NCBI GenBank assembly: GCA_018970245.1
Contig: JAGWWT010000013.1
Span: forward strand, 1 to 33,784
Direction: 5' to 3'
Source: Patescibacteria group bacterium
GTDB lineage: Bacteria; Patescibacteriota; Minisyncoccia; Phycocordibacterales; PALSA-1337
Length of the DNA stretch: 33,784 nucleotides
Below are positions 23,426 through 31,810 of this stretch, in pieces. The position numbers were made by a program, and so were the translations under genes. The notes under the pieces are model-generated. The model did no database searches. It saw nothing but the letters and a program-made list of their open reading frames with translations, and was not told the origin of the DNA. Every line of letters starts with the position of its first letter. Positions within the stretch are counted from its first letter, which is position 1.

Positions 23426-23448
23426 TGAGGTCACATATTGTGACCTCA
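23426..23448. promoter_or_regulatory. Palindromic operator upstream of the ORF6N gene
   Basis: Arms TGAGGTCACA and TGTGACCTCA, perfect over 10 bp with a TAT centre. It covers the position of the -35 box. Confidence 0.7.
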
Positions 23449-23451
23449 AGT

Positions 23452-23793
23452 TTACGGTGTATCGATGAGACATGTTGAGCCGATATTTATGAGGCACTGC
23501 GGCAAGTCGCCATCGAGGAACCATCGGCCTTGATAGAGGACGATCTTTTCGGTCTGACCATTTGGAAGCTTGCAGATGCCGAAGTCTGATCCGCGGCTGA
23601 CCAGGCTAGCGCAGCCCCTGAATGAATAGTAGTTCTCGAATGAGCTGTGAGCCCAGCGGAGATAGAGGACTTGCTGGATGCCAAGAACGATCGCGGCCAG
23701 GACTAGCAGGCCGGCTACGGCGAAAAGAAGCGGCTTCATTGAGCGGCGGCGCGGCTGCGAGCCATTCATGGCGATGGAAGCGGATGGATTCAT
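23452..23793 (-). CDS. Hypothetical protein with one N-terminal membrane helix
   Basis: The 113-residue protein has a basic N-terminus (QPRRRSMK), one transmembrane helix (LLFAVAGLLVLAAIVLGI, about 22-40) and an exported domain with four Cys (CASL, GICK, PQCL, STCL) that could form two disulfides. No family recognised. It ends 3 bp from the ORF6N operator. TATAAT lies 12 nt upstream of the ATG. Confidence 0.65.
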   Translation of the reverse strand: MNPSASIAMNGSQPRRRSMKPLLFAVAGLLVLAAIVLGIQQVLYLRWAHSSFENYYSFRGCASLVSRGSDFGICKLPNGQTEKIVLYQGRWFLDGDLPQCLINIGSTCLIDTP

Positions 23794-23805
23794 AGCGATA
23801 GCATG

Positions 23806-23811
23806 ATTATA
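23806..23811 (-). promoter_or_regulatory. -10 box of the Cys-containing membrane protein
   Basis: TATAAT, 12-nt gap to ATG 23793. Confidence 0.55.
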
Positions 23812-23872
23812 ACCGAAATCAGCGGCGAAATGTTACAGGCTTTCGGCGCGGCATTTGCCGGAATTTTTTCGA

Positions 23873-23901
23873 TTGCAAAAAATCAGACAGAAGAATATGA
23901 T
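23873..23901 (+). promoter_or_regulatory. Promoter of the 108-aa hypothetical gene
   Basis: TTGCAA (23873-23878), 17-nt spacer, TATGAT (23896-23901), 11 nt to ATG. Confidence 0.55.
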
Positions 23902-23912
23902 GGCGCCAGACT

Positions 23913-24239
23913 ATGAAAACAAACCTGACCTTGCTAACGAATGCTGGCACATTCTTCCTTTATGCCTTCATTCCAGCCTTGCTCATGATCGCATCCGTCG
24001 TCCTCTTGATATCCAGACGGCGCGACAAGAAAGCCTGGCACGCGTCCGAGACGCGTATAAAGGAATCTTTCGACAAGCTCATGGGATTGCCGCTCGAAGC
24101 ACCATCGGAGGATCGCAATAAGGCCCAATTGGACTTCGCCGCAAAGATGCGACAACATCTGTCGCTCTGGCCGACGGAACGCCATGCGTCGATGCGAAGA
24201 TACTTGTCCCTGCACTACGATATGGTCGATGATTGGTGA
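23913..24239 (+). CDS. Hypothetical membrane-anchored protein (108 aa)
   Basis: One N-terminal transmembrane helix (GTFFLYAFIPALLMIASVVLLI, about 12-33), then a basic cytosolic domain of about 70 residues with Trp and His (LSLWPTERHASMRRY). No family recognised. It is a single-gene unit with promoter and terminator. Confidence 0.65.
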   Translation: MKTNLTLLTNAGTFFLYAFIPALLMIASVVLLISRRRDKKAWHASETRIKESFDKLMGLPLEAPSEDRNKAQLDFAAKMRQHLSLWPTERHASMRRYLSLHYDMVDDW

Positions 24240-24244
24240 GTGGT

Positions 24245-24267
24245 GAGCGCAGACCGCGCTCTTTTTT
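24245..24267 (+). terminator. Intrinsic terminator
   Basis: GAGCGC and GCGCTC with loop AGACC, then six T. Confidence 0.8.
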
Positions 24268-24374
24268 ATCCAACATACTCCGCGGCATTAATTGCGGCAT
24301 TTGCCGGATCCAGCGGTCGTGGCAGCACACTCATGATCAGGCGCCAGAGAGCCGACGGGCGGCGCCACCCCGCT

Positions 24375-24451
24375 CCCTATTCTCTATTCTCTAATATCTA
24401 ATATCTAATATCTAATCTCTAGTCTCTAATCTCTAGTCTCTACTCTCTACT
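24375..24451. repeat. Degenerate 7-bp tandem repeat downstream of secF
   Basis: Eleven heptads in register: CCCTATT, CTCTATT, CTCTAAT, three ATCTAAT, CTCTAGT, CTCTAAT, CTCTAGT, two CTCTACT. Consensus on the minus strand is roughly ATTAGAG. The last unit overlaps the secF stop. Confidence 0.85.
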
Positions 24452-25484
24452 CCCCCTTCCCCCACTTCTCGATCGTGACCAGGAATGGCGAGCCGATGAA
24501 GATAGACGAATATGTGCCAGCGGCGATGCCGATGATGAGAGCCAGCGCGAAGTGCTGCGTCGAAGATCCGCCCAAAATGTACAGGACGATCAGGGCGATG
24601 AGCGTCGTGAGAGATGTGTTGACCGAGCGGGTGAAAGTCTGGCTTATGCTCATGCCCACCACTTCGGCGAACGGTTTCTTCAGGCCGCGGCCTTCTGACT
24701 GGAGGCGGAGATTCTCTCGCACGCGGTCGAAGACGACGATCGTGTCATGCACCGAAAAGCCGAGGATGACCAAGAGGGCCGTCACGAATAGCGTGTCGAC
24801 TTCGTAGCCTGCCGCGCTCCCGAGGATGGCGAATACGCCGATCGGGATGAGGACGTTGTGGATGAGGCCGATGATGGCCGTTACGCCATACTTCCAGGAC
24901 TGGACCGGCTCGGAAACTTTGCGGAATGCGAAAGTGATGAAAAGGATGATCCCGATCAGGACCAAGATGACGGAGACATAGGCCCTGCGGATGGCTTCGG
25001 CGCCAAGGACCGGACCGACGGAGTCGAAGCTCTTGACCGTGCCTACGGCGGCTATCGGAGAGGCCGTAGAGACCGACTCTGATGCGGTCGAAGAGGCGGC
25101 CGCAGAGGAGGCGGCCACAGAGGAGGAGGCCACAGAGGAGGCGGCTGATGCGGTCGACGAAGCGGCTCTGCTCTGGCCGACATCCACGGCATGCAAGGCC
25201 GCGTAGACCTGGACTTTGCCAGCCTCGTCGATCGGCTTCATCCTGACGATGTATTCATCCTGGCCGGAAGGACGGACCGAGGCCTGCGGATCGATCGGCG
25301 CCAGCGCCGCGCTGATGGCATTCTGATCCGGCGCGCCGGCGGCCTGGTATTGGACGTCTATGAGCGTTCCGCCGGTGAAGTCGATGGAGGGCTTCAGGCC
25401 GAACACGAAGAGCGCGACCAGCGAAGCGGCCACGAGGAGGCCTGAGAACGTGTAGAATATCTTTCTGTTATTTACAACCCACAT
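24447..25484 (-). CDS. secF: Protein-export membrane protein SecF
   Basis: The 345-residue protein has an N-terminal helix, a periplasmic domain beginning GLKPSIDFTGGTLIDVQY, and five further helices with the conserved FSVHDTIVVFDRVREN motif and SINTSLTT-like RSVNTSLTTL. With SecD it uses the proton gradient to complete Sec export. An Ala/Ser-only stretch of about 45 residues (about 102-148) interrupts the periplasmic domain and is absent from typical SecF. It starts 6 nt after secD. Confidence 0.96.
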   Translation of the reverse strand: MWVVNNRKIFYTFSGLLVAASLVALFVFGLKPSIDFTGGTLIDVQYQAAGAPDQNAISAALAPIDPQASVRPSGQDEYIVRMKPIDEAGKVQVYAALHAVDVGQSRAASSTASAASSVASSSVAASSAAASSTASESVSTASPIAAVGTVKSFDSVGPVLGAEAIRRAYVSVILVLIGIILFITFAFRKVSEPVQSWKYGVTAIIGLIHNVLIPIGVFAILGSAAGYEVDTLFVTALLVILGFSVHDTIVVFDRVRENLRLQSEGRGLKKPFAEVVGMSISQTFTRSVNTSLTTLIALIVLYILGGSSTQHFALALIIGIAAGTYSSIFIGSPFLVTIEKWGKGE

Positions 25485-25489
25485 GGTAG

Positions 25490-26968
25490 TTAAAAGCGGA
25501 ATCCGTTGCTAATGAGGAACCTCGAGATCTTGCCTTCCCTCTGCGGCGCCAAGGCGTAAAGGAAGAGGCGCGAGATGGTGATAGCCGTGAACATCGATAC
25601 GACCACGCCGACCACGAAGACCAAGGCGAAGCCGGTGACTATGGACGTCGACCCGAAGAGATACAAGACGAAGCCCGTGATGACAGAAGAGATGTTCGAA
25701 TCGCGGATCGACAGCCAGGCGCGCTCGAAGCCGTGCTGCATCGCGTCAGGGATAGTCGCCCCTTTGGCGAGCTCCTCCTTCATGCGCTCGAAGATGAGGA
25801 TGTTGGCGTCCACGGCCATGCCGATCGACAGGATGAATCCGGCGATGCCCGCCGCGGTGAGAGTGACTGGCGCCAGCGCCCCTGGCGAGAACGCCGATAC
25901 GACATAGAATAAGATGGCAGCCAAGCCGAAGCCCCAATGGTAGCGCATGGCGAGGAGCATCAGGATGAAGAAGAAGAATATGATGGTCGGCGAGACGCCC
26001 AGCTTGAAGATGAGGAGCGAGAGAGTGACATAGATGGCGAGAGCGATGGTCGCGACCAATCCCGGCAGGCGGTACCAGGCGATGAGGAAGATGGCGATGA
26101 TGATGAAGGCGACGATGCCGGCCTTGATGCCGCCATTCACGGCTTCCTGCCCGAGCGAGGGGCCGATAGTCTGGCTGGAGATGAGGGTTATCGGTATCGG
26201 GAGCGCGCCGAAATTGATGTTGCGGACGAGCTCTTGAGCCTGAGCGACGGTGAATCCGCCGGAGATCTGGGCCTGCCCGCTCGGGATCTCTTCTCGGATG
26301 ACCGGGACCTCTATGGGCTGGCCGTCGAGGAAGATGCCGAGATAGTCGCCGGTATGCTCCTTGGTGATCTTGTCGAATAGCGCCGTGCCGTCGCTGTTGA
26401 AATTCAGGCCGACCACCGGCTCATTGGTGGTGCTGTTGAACTGGAGAGTGGCCTTGCTGACCATGCCTCCATTGAGGCCGGTGGGCTTGAACATGGCGAG
26501 ATAGGCGGCTTGCTGGGTCGTCGTAGACTCGCTCTGGAGAGTGGTCGAGGCCTGGAATGCCTGGAAGTCCTTGGCGGTGGCCAGCCTGAAATCTAGCTCC
26601 GGGGTTGCGCCGATGGCCTTCACAGCCTCGTCGACATTGGTCACGCCGGGCAGCTCGACGATGAGCTTGTAAGCGGCCTGAGCCGAAGAGAGAGCGGCTC
26701 CCTGCTCCGTCTGGACCACGGCCTCGGAGACGCCGAAGACGTTGACGCGGCGCTCGACATCGTCATGGAGAGCGGTCATCGCGTCCGGTATGTCTGAAGG
26801 TGCGAGCTTGGATACGTCAGCCTGATAGACGAGATGCGTCCCGCCGGAAAGGTCGAGGCCGAGCACGAATGGGTGGCTGGCCCCAGGGCCATTGGTCGCA
26901 TAAACGAAATAGCCCACGACGACGGCGGCTACGAGGAGCATCACTGCCCGGGCGCGGTGTTTCAGCAT
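25490..26968 (-). CDS. secD: Protein-export membrane protein SecD
   Basis: The 492-residue protein has GLDLSGGTHLVYQ after helix 1, the periplasmic P1 domain (VELPGVTNVDEA), and the helical half with AVDANILIFERMKEEL. It is translated just before SecF. TACAAT ends 10 nt before the ATG, giving a leader of only a few nucleotides. Confidence 0.97.
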   Translation of the reverse strand: MLKHRARAVMLLVAAVVVGYFVYATNGPGASHPFVLGLDLSGGTHLVYQADVSKLAPSDIPDAMTALHDDVERRVNVFGVSEAVVQTEQGAALSSAQAAYKLIVELPGVTNVDEAVKAIGATPELDFRLATAKDFQAFQASTTLQSESTTTQQAAYLAMFKPTGLNGGMVSKATLQFNSTTNEPVVGLNFNSDGTALFDKITKEHTGDYLGIFLDGQPIEVPVIREEIPSGQAQISGGFTVAQAQELVRNINFGALPIPITLISSQTIGPSLGQEAVNGGIKAGIVAFIIIAIFLIAWYRLPGLVATIALAIYVTLSLLIFKLGVSPTIIFFFFILMLLAMRYHWGFGLAAILFYVVSAFSPGALAPVTLTAAGIAGFILSIGMAVDANILIFERMKEELAKGATIPDAMQHGFERAWLSIRDSNISSVITGFVLYLFGSTSIVTGFALVFVVGVVVSMFTAITISRLFLYALAPQREGKISRFLISNGFRF

Positions 26969-26978
26969 AGTAGGGCCT

Positions 26979-26984
26979 ATTGTA
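26979..26984 (-). promoter_or_regulatory. -10 box of secDF
   Basis: TACAAT, 10-nt gap to ATG 26968. Confidence 0.55.
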
Positions 26985-26995
26985 CGGATTTTTGG

Positions 26996-28363
26996 CTATT
27001 TGCCAAGCCTCCTCAATAATACCTGGATCGTCCTGAAAACGATCTTCAGGTCCAGTCCGAATGAGCGGTTCTTTATGTAGAAGAGGTCGTATGACAGCTT
27101 GTTGGCCGTCTCTTCGGTATCGATGGCATGATGAGGGTGCGCCTGATGGTAGATGAGCGCCCAGCCGATGACGCCAGGCTTGACCAGATGGCGCGCGCTG
27201 TAATATGGGATCTCCTTCTCATAGACCGACACGAGAGCCGGCAGCTCCGGGCGCGGGCCGACCATGGAAAGGTCGCCCTTGAGGACGTTCCAGAATTGCG
27301 GGAACTCGTCTATGCGGGATTTGCGGAGGAATGCGCCGACTTTGGTGACTTTATTCTTGGTGACGCCTTCCGATCCGTACTTCCCTTCATCGTTGCCTGA
27401 CATGGTGCGGAATTTGGTGATGCGGATCTGCCTGCCATTCTTGCCAGTGCGCGTCTGTGTGATGAAAAGCGGCCCGCCATCTTCCATCTTTATGGCCGCC
27501 CAGACGAATGGATAGAAGACCAGCGAGACGATCCCGCCGAAGACGGCGATCGCTATGTCGATCAGGCGCTTGAGCCCGTCGTAGACGACGCGGCTCGCCA
27601 GAACGGCATTGGACTGCTCTATCAGCCAGCGCTCCGAAACGATCGAGAGAGGCACGCGGTCGAAGATGGATTCATAGAGGCGCTCGGCGTCGATGACTTG
27701 CACGCCGCTGAAGACCAGAGGATATAGGGACGGCATGGCCGATTCGACGTCCTCGTCGTACATGTCGGCTGCCACGGCTTGGGCGCGGGAATCGGCGACA
27801 GACGAAGAGACGGCTTTGGCCAGGTCGGCCGGCCTGCCGCTATAGGCATGAGGATCGATAGTCTCCACGAAGATGAGGCCATATCGGCTCGAGCCATTCA
27901 CTTCCAGGCGAAGATCCTCGATCTCTGGCCCCGAACCGACCAGGATGGCCGGCTGGCGCCTGGCGTGCGAGACCACGGGATACATGATCGTCCGCCAGAA
28001 ATAGAGCATGGCGGTCGCCACTATGAAATATATGACCAAGTTGGCCTTCGGAGCGATCGACACCGGCGCGAAATAGAAGAAGACCACGCCGATGACGATG
28101 TCGATGATCTGGATCGTCAAGAAGAGGTTGCGCGAGCCGTTGCGGACCAGGGCGGCGCGCTTGTCGTACAGGCCGGCCGAGAAGTTGACGAGGATGAAGA
28201 TGACTATGAGGATCGAGAACGACCTCATATGCTCGCCCAGGAGCGACCGCCCGGGGATCTCGCCGTAACGGATAGCAAGGGTCAGAATGAGCGAGAAAAC
28301 GTAAGCCAGCGCGTCGCCGACGATCAGGGTGGCCGTGGAACGGGAATTGGAAAAGCCGGACAT
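26996..28363 (-). CDS. Undecaprenyl-phosphate sugar-1-phosphate transferase (WbaP/polyprenyl glycosylphosphotransferase type)
   Basis: The 455-residue protein has four N-terminal membrane helices (about 10-130), a nucleotide-fold middle (AILVGSGPEIEDLRL) and the C-terminal bacterial sugar transferase domain: KRLIDIAIAVFGG, then KFRTM, RKSRIDEFPQFWNVLKGD and SMVGPRPELP. It would start a lipid-linked surface glycan. Start at ATG 28363 is set by TGGTAATAT 7 nt upstream. A longer reading to 28984 runs antisense through the neighbouring glycosyltransferase and is rejected. Confidence 0.94.
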   Translation of the reverse strand: MSGFSNSRSTATLIVGDALAYVFSLILTLAIRYGEIPGRSLLGEHMRSFSILIVIFILVNFSAGLYDKRAALVRNGSRNLFLTIQIIDIVIGVVFFYFAPVSIAPKANLVIYFIVATAMLYFWRTIMYPVVSHARRQPAILVGSGPEIEDLRLEVNGSSRYGLIFVETIDPHAYSGRPADLAKAVSSSVADSRAQAVAADMYDEDVESAMPSLYPLVFSGVQVIDAERLYESIFDRVPLSIVSERWLIEQSNAVLASRVVYDGLKRLIDIAIAVFGGIVSLVFYPFVWAAIKMEDGGPLFITQTRTGKNGRQIRITKFRTMSGNDEGKYGSEGVTKNKVTKVGAFLRKSRIDEFPQFWNVLKGDLSMVGPRPELPALVSVYEKEIPYYSARHLVKPGVIGWALIYHQAHPHHAIDTEETANKLSYDLFYIKNRSFGLDLKIVFRTIQVLLRRLGK

Positions 28364-28370
28364 GGTCGAG

Positions 28371-28379
28371 ATATTACCA
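28371..28379 (-). promoter_or_regulatory. Extended -10 of the sugar transferase gene
   Basis: TGGTAATAT, 7-nt gap to ATG; leaderless. Confidence 0.6.
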
Positions 28380-28435
28380 TGGTTTTTGGCCTGTTTCAAG
28401 GCCAAAACGCGCCGCATCCATGCCAGCAGCCGCTC

Positions 28436-28464
28436 TTGGCGCGGCATAATACTCGTGCTAGCTT
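28436..28464 (+). promoter_or_regulatory. Promoter of the GT4 gene
   Basis: TTGGCG (28436-28441), 17-nt spacer, TAGCTT (28459-28464) preceded by TGC; 7 nt to ATG 28472. Confidence 0.5.
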
Positions 28465-28471
28465 TAGACGG

Positions 28472-29677
28472 ATGAAGATCATGTATGTCATAACCAAGTC
28501 GAACTGGGGCGGCGCCCAGCGGCACGTCTTCGACCTGGCCACGGCCATGAAGGAGAAGGGCCACGAAGTCTGGGTGGCCCTCGGCGGCGAAGGCCTCCTC
28601 AAGCAGAAGCTCGAAGCGGCAGGCATCTATACTTTCTCGATCTCCAGCATGCAGCGGGACATATCGGTCGGAAAGGATGCGGGGTCGCTCAAGGAGATAT
28701 GGCATGTCATCCGGAACAAGCGGCCGGACGTCCTCCATCTGCACAGCACGAAAGCAGCCGGGCTCGGTTCCGTGGCCGGCCGGATGCTTCGGGTGCCATT
28801 CGTGGTCCAAACGGTCCATGGATGGGCATTCAACGAGGACAGGCCGCTGGGCCAGAAGCTCCTCATCAGGTTCTTCTCCTGGCTGACCATGCTCTTCACT
28901 CACTCCACCATCCTGCTCTCCGAGCGGGAATTCGAGCAGGCTGCGCGCTTTCCGGGCGTGAAGAGCAAGCTCAAGCTCATCCATCCTGGCATGAAGGCGC
29001 AGACGCTATATTCGGTCGACGGCGCCAAGCAGGCGCTGGCGAAGAAGATCGGCATGGAACCGGCCGAATTCGGCAAGAAGACCGTCGTCGGCACGATCGC
29101 CGAGCTTCACCCGAACAAGGGCATCGGCTATCTCGTGGAAGCGGCGGCCATCGTCAAGGCCCAGCATCCGGGGATGATCTGCATCGTCATAGGCGATGGC
29201 GAGGAGAGCGCTTCCCTTCAGGCAATGTCGAAGGAGAAGCAGCTCGATAGCGCCTTTTTCCTGGCGGGATACATGGATAATGCCGCCGAGTACCTCAAAG
29301 CCTTCAACGTCTTCGTCCTGCCTTCAGTCAAGGAGGGGGCGCCATATGCGCTCCTAGAAGCGGGATCGGCTTCCCTGCCGGTCGTGGCCACGACAGTGGG
29401 CGGCGTCCCGGAGATCATCGAGGACATGAAGTCGGGCATCCTAGTACAGCCCAAGAATCCGCGCGAGCTCTCGCACGCTATCTCGTTCATGATCGAGCAC
29501 CCTGACGAGCGGAGGAAGTATGGAGCGGCTCTCAAGGAACGGGTCTCTACGAAATTCGGGTTCGATCGGATGATCTGGCTGGTGGAGGGGCTATATTCGA
29601 CCCGCGCGTCGAGGATGAAGGGGGCGGTCGTCGAAGATGGAAGGAGGGAACCGGGATCATTGACGGCGCAGAAATAG
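28472..29677 (+). CDS. Glycosyltransferase family 4
   Basis: The 401-residue protein has the GT-B N-terminal domain (MYVITKSNWGGAQRHVFDLA, then LHLHSTKAAGLGS), and the C-terminal donor-binding domain. That domain has GTIAELHPNKGIGYLVEA and the KEGAPYALLEAGS motif with paired Glu, then VGGVPEII. It probably extends the glycan begun by the divergent sugar transferase. Start at ATG 28472, where the promoter and the first conserved residues agree. Confidence 0.95.
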   Translation: MKIMYVITKSNWGGAQRHVFDLATAMKEKGHEVWVALGGEGLLKQKLEAAGIYTFSISSMQRDISVGKDAGSLKEIWHVIRNKRPDVLHLHSTKAAGLGSVAGRMLRVPFVVQTVHGWAFNEDRPLGQKLLIRFFSWLTMLFTHSTILLSEREFEQAARFPGVKSKLKLIHPGMKAQTLYSVDGAKQALAKKIGMEPAEFGKKTVVGTIAELHPNKGIGYLVEAAAIVKAQHPGMICIVIGDGEESASLQAMSKEKQLDSAFFLAGYMDNAAEYLKAFNVFVLPSVKEGAPYALLEAGSASLPVVATTVGGVPEIIEDMKSGILVQPKNPRELSHAISFMIEHPDERRKYGAALKERVSTKFGFDRMIWLVEGLYSTRASRMKGAVVEDGRREPGSLTAQK

Positions 29678-29745
29678 GGCGGCGGTTCAAGAAGGTGCGC
29701 GGCGCCGCGAGACAGCGCGGCTCTACTGGGCACACTGTTTTCATA

Positions 29746-29846
29746 TGCTTTCCAAATGGAAAGTCGGGAAAAAGCCGACTTGCCAAAAGATTCAAAACCA
29801 ATCAAACAGATGAAGATCTATGACCTGACTTTCCGTTTGGAAAGCA
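29746..29846. repeat. Long inverted repeat with competing hairpins between convergent genes
   Basis: Arms TGCTTTCCAAATGGAAAGTC (29746-29765) and GACTTTCCGTTTGGAAAGCA (29827-29846) pair over 20 bp with one G-U. Each arm is also a small hairpin (CTTTCC...GGAAAG). AAGTCGG...CCGACTT (29761-29781) competes with arm 1. It occupies the 215-bp gap between the GT4 and rodA ends. Confidence 0.75.
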
Positions 29847-29892
29847 GTCCGGCAGAGCACTGTCATGCGCAGAGACGGCCCATTCTCGATGA

Positions 29893-31020
29893 TCACTGCG
29901 GCCCGATGAACTCATTCCTGTCCGCGTCCTTATGGGCCGGGCGGGCGTAAGCGCTCATGGCCATGAGGAGCCCGAGCGCGATGAACTCGCTCATTATATG
30001 CGTGCCGCCATAGCTCATGAACGGCAGAGGCGTGCCCGTGACCGGCAGGAGGTGCATATTCATGCCCACATTCACGGCGATGTGGACGATGAAGAAGACG
30101 GCTACGCCCGCGCCATATAGGATCTCGAAATTCGTCGCGCCGCGGCTGGCGATCGAGATGATGCGCCATATGATCACCCCATAAAGCCCGAACAAGATCA
30201 CGATCCCCACGAATCCCCATTCCTCGGCGAAAGCCGCGAAGATGAAGTCCGTCTGGTATTCCGGCAGGAACCTCAAGCGCGACTGCGTGCCGTACCCCAC
30301 TCCCTTTCCGAACAATTCGCCGGAGCCGACGGCGATGGTCGACTGGTAAGCGTTATAGCCGGCGCCGTGGATGTCGGCCAGCGGATTGATGAAATTGACG
30401 ATGCGCTGCTTCTGGTACTCCTTGAAGCCGAAGCTCCAGAGCAGGCCGAACGATATCGCCACTATGCCGATCATGGCGAAGAGGTGCTTCTTGGAGATGC
30501 CTGAGACCATGATCATGCCGAGCCAGACCAGGAATATTATGAGAGCCGATCCGAAGTCTGGATGCAATAGCACCAGGACGAAGAGCACGAATGTGTAGAG
30601 GCCGGATATGACGATGTGCTTGAAATCGGCGATCTCGATATGGCGCCGCGAAAAATATTTCGCCAGGACGATGATGAGCGCGATCTTTGCGAAATCCGAC
30701 GGCTGGAACGAGAACGCGCCGAACGAGAACCAGCTCTGAGCGCCGTGCGATATGCGACCGAGGACCATGAGCGCGCCGAGCAGCGCGACAGAGATCGCGA
30801 AGAGCGCGACGGAGACCCAAGTAGACCTAAGGAACCTGACATCCAGCGTCGCCAAGCCGAAAAAGACGACCATGGACGCGGCGATCCAGATCATCTGGTG
30901 CGACGCATAAGTCGCGTCGCCCGTGAACGAATGCATGGTGATCAGGCCCGCCCCGAGAATGGGCAGGATGGCGAGGAAGAGGATCCAGTCTATGCGGTTG
31001 AGCAGGCTTTGGTTCTGCAT
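29893..31020 (-). CDS. rodA: RodA/FtsW-family peptidoglycan glycosyltransferase
   Basis: The 375-residue protein has about ten membrane helices and the SEDS signatures QPSDFAKIALIIVLAKYF, HPDFGSALIIF, GVGYGTQSRLRFLPEYQTDFIFA and TPLPFMSYGGTHIM. Length is closer to RodA than FtsW. It polymerises glycan strands for the cell wall. It is last in a three-gene run, 32 nt after the upstream stop. Confidence 0.95.
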   Translation of the reverse strand: MQNQSLLNRIDWILFLAILPILGAGLITMHSFTGDATYASHQMIWIAASMVVFFGLATLDVRFLRSTWVSVALFAISVALLGALMVLGRISHGAQSWFSFGAFSFQPSDFAKIALIIVLAKYFSRRHIEIADFKHIVISGLYTFVLFVLVLLHPDFGSALIIFLVWLGMIMVSGISKKHLFAMIGIVAISFGLLWSFGFKEYQKQRIVNFINPLADIHGAGYNAYQSTIAVGSGELFGKGVGYGTQSRLRFLPEYQTDFIFAAFAEEWGFVGIVILFGLYGVIIWRIISIASRGATNFEILYGAGVAVFFIVHIAVNVGMNMHLLPVTGTPLPFMSYGGTHIMSEFIALGLLMAMSAYARPAHKDADRNEFIGPQ

Positions 31021-31052
31021 CGTGGCCGGCCCGGTCCATCCCGAGCCGGTTA

Positions 31053-31808
31053 CTATTCTGCCACAGGCAGGACTTCCTGGGAAATGACCGCGCCATTCCT
31101 GTCGATCGGCCAGGTGAATGGCGCGACAGCCGACCCGCCCGGCGGCACCTGATCGACTATGGTCTTGGAGAATCCGACGGCATTGTGGTCCTTGTCATAC
31201 AGGACGGCATAGACCTCGAGAGGCCCTATCGGCTGGACGCTGGAGTTGCTCAGAGTGGCCTGGAATGACGAGCCGGAAGCCCCCTCTGTGTAGTTCAGAT
31301 CGGAGATGGAGAGCGCGCCTAGCGGATCCGTCTCGGAAGTCCAATCGGGCGGCGCAGTGAACTCGAAGATGGCCTTTATGGGGACGCTCTTCTTTACGTC
31401 GACATTCGGGATGAAAGCGAGGGTGTTCCGGTGCGGCGGTATTGTCACTGTCCCGGACACATCGGATATGGGGACGCCCGAAGAGTCGAAGAGGACGATG
31501 TGGAAAGGCACGTCGTGCGCGCCGCCGGCGACGTTCGGATTGACTATGTAAGCCGCGAGGTTGTAGACGCCAGGGGCCATCTTCTCGAACCTGACCCAGT
31601 CCGCCCTTGCCGGGATGAATGCGTCGGGGCAGAGCTTCTGGCACGAGCCGCCGCAATCCACGCCCTGCTCATTGCCGTTCTTCACGCCATCGAAGCATGA
31701 AGGCGGCTTGTAGAAGCGCAGGAATAGTGGCAGGCCGACAGCGCCCACGGCGACGATCGCCGCGATCGAGAGGTATATGAGCCGGCGTTTTTGCGACCAG
31801 GAAGACAT
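31053..31808 (-). CDS. Membrane-anchored protein with Cys-rich motif and beta-sandwich-like exterior
   Basis: The 251-residue protein has one N-terminal helix (about 10-30), then CFDGVKNGNEQGVDCGGSC and CPD, a four-Cys motif that recurs in Patescibacteria surface proteins. Two beta-rich repeats follow, each with a P-P-x turn (TIPPHRNTLAF, QVPPGGSAVAPF), similar to FxLYD-type domains. The exact function is unknown. The start is 2 nt after the upstream stop. Confidence 0.82.
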   Translation of the reverse strand: MSSWSQKRRLIYLSIAAIVAVGAVGLPLFLRFYKPPSCFDGVKNGNEQGVDCGGSCQKLCPDAFIPARADWVRFEKMAPGVYNLAAYIVNPNVAGGAHDVPFHIVLFDSSGVPISDVSGTVTIPPHRNTLAFIPNVDVKKSVPIKAIFEFTAPPDWTSETDPLGALSISDLNYTEGASGSSFQATLSNSSVQPIGPLEVYAVLYDKDHNAVGFSKTIVDQVPPGGSAVAPFTWPIDRNGAVISQEVLPVAE

Positions 31809-31810
31809 GC

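Noticed and set aside
28364-28984. A 5' extension of the sugar transferase reading frame to 28984
   Set aside because: It runs antisense through the GT4 gene, has no family similarity, and a good extended -10 sits 7 nt before ATG 28363.
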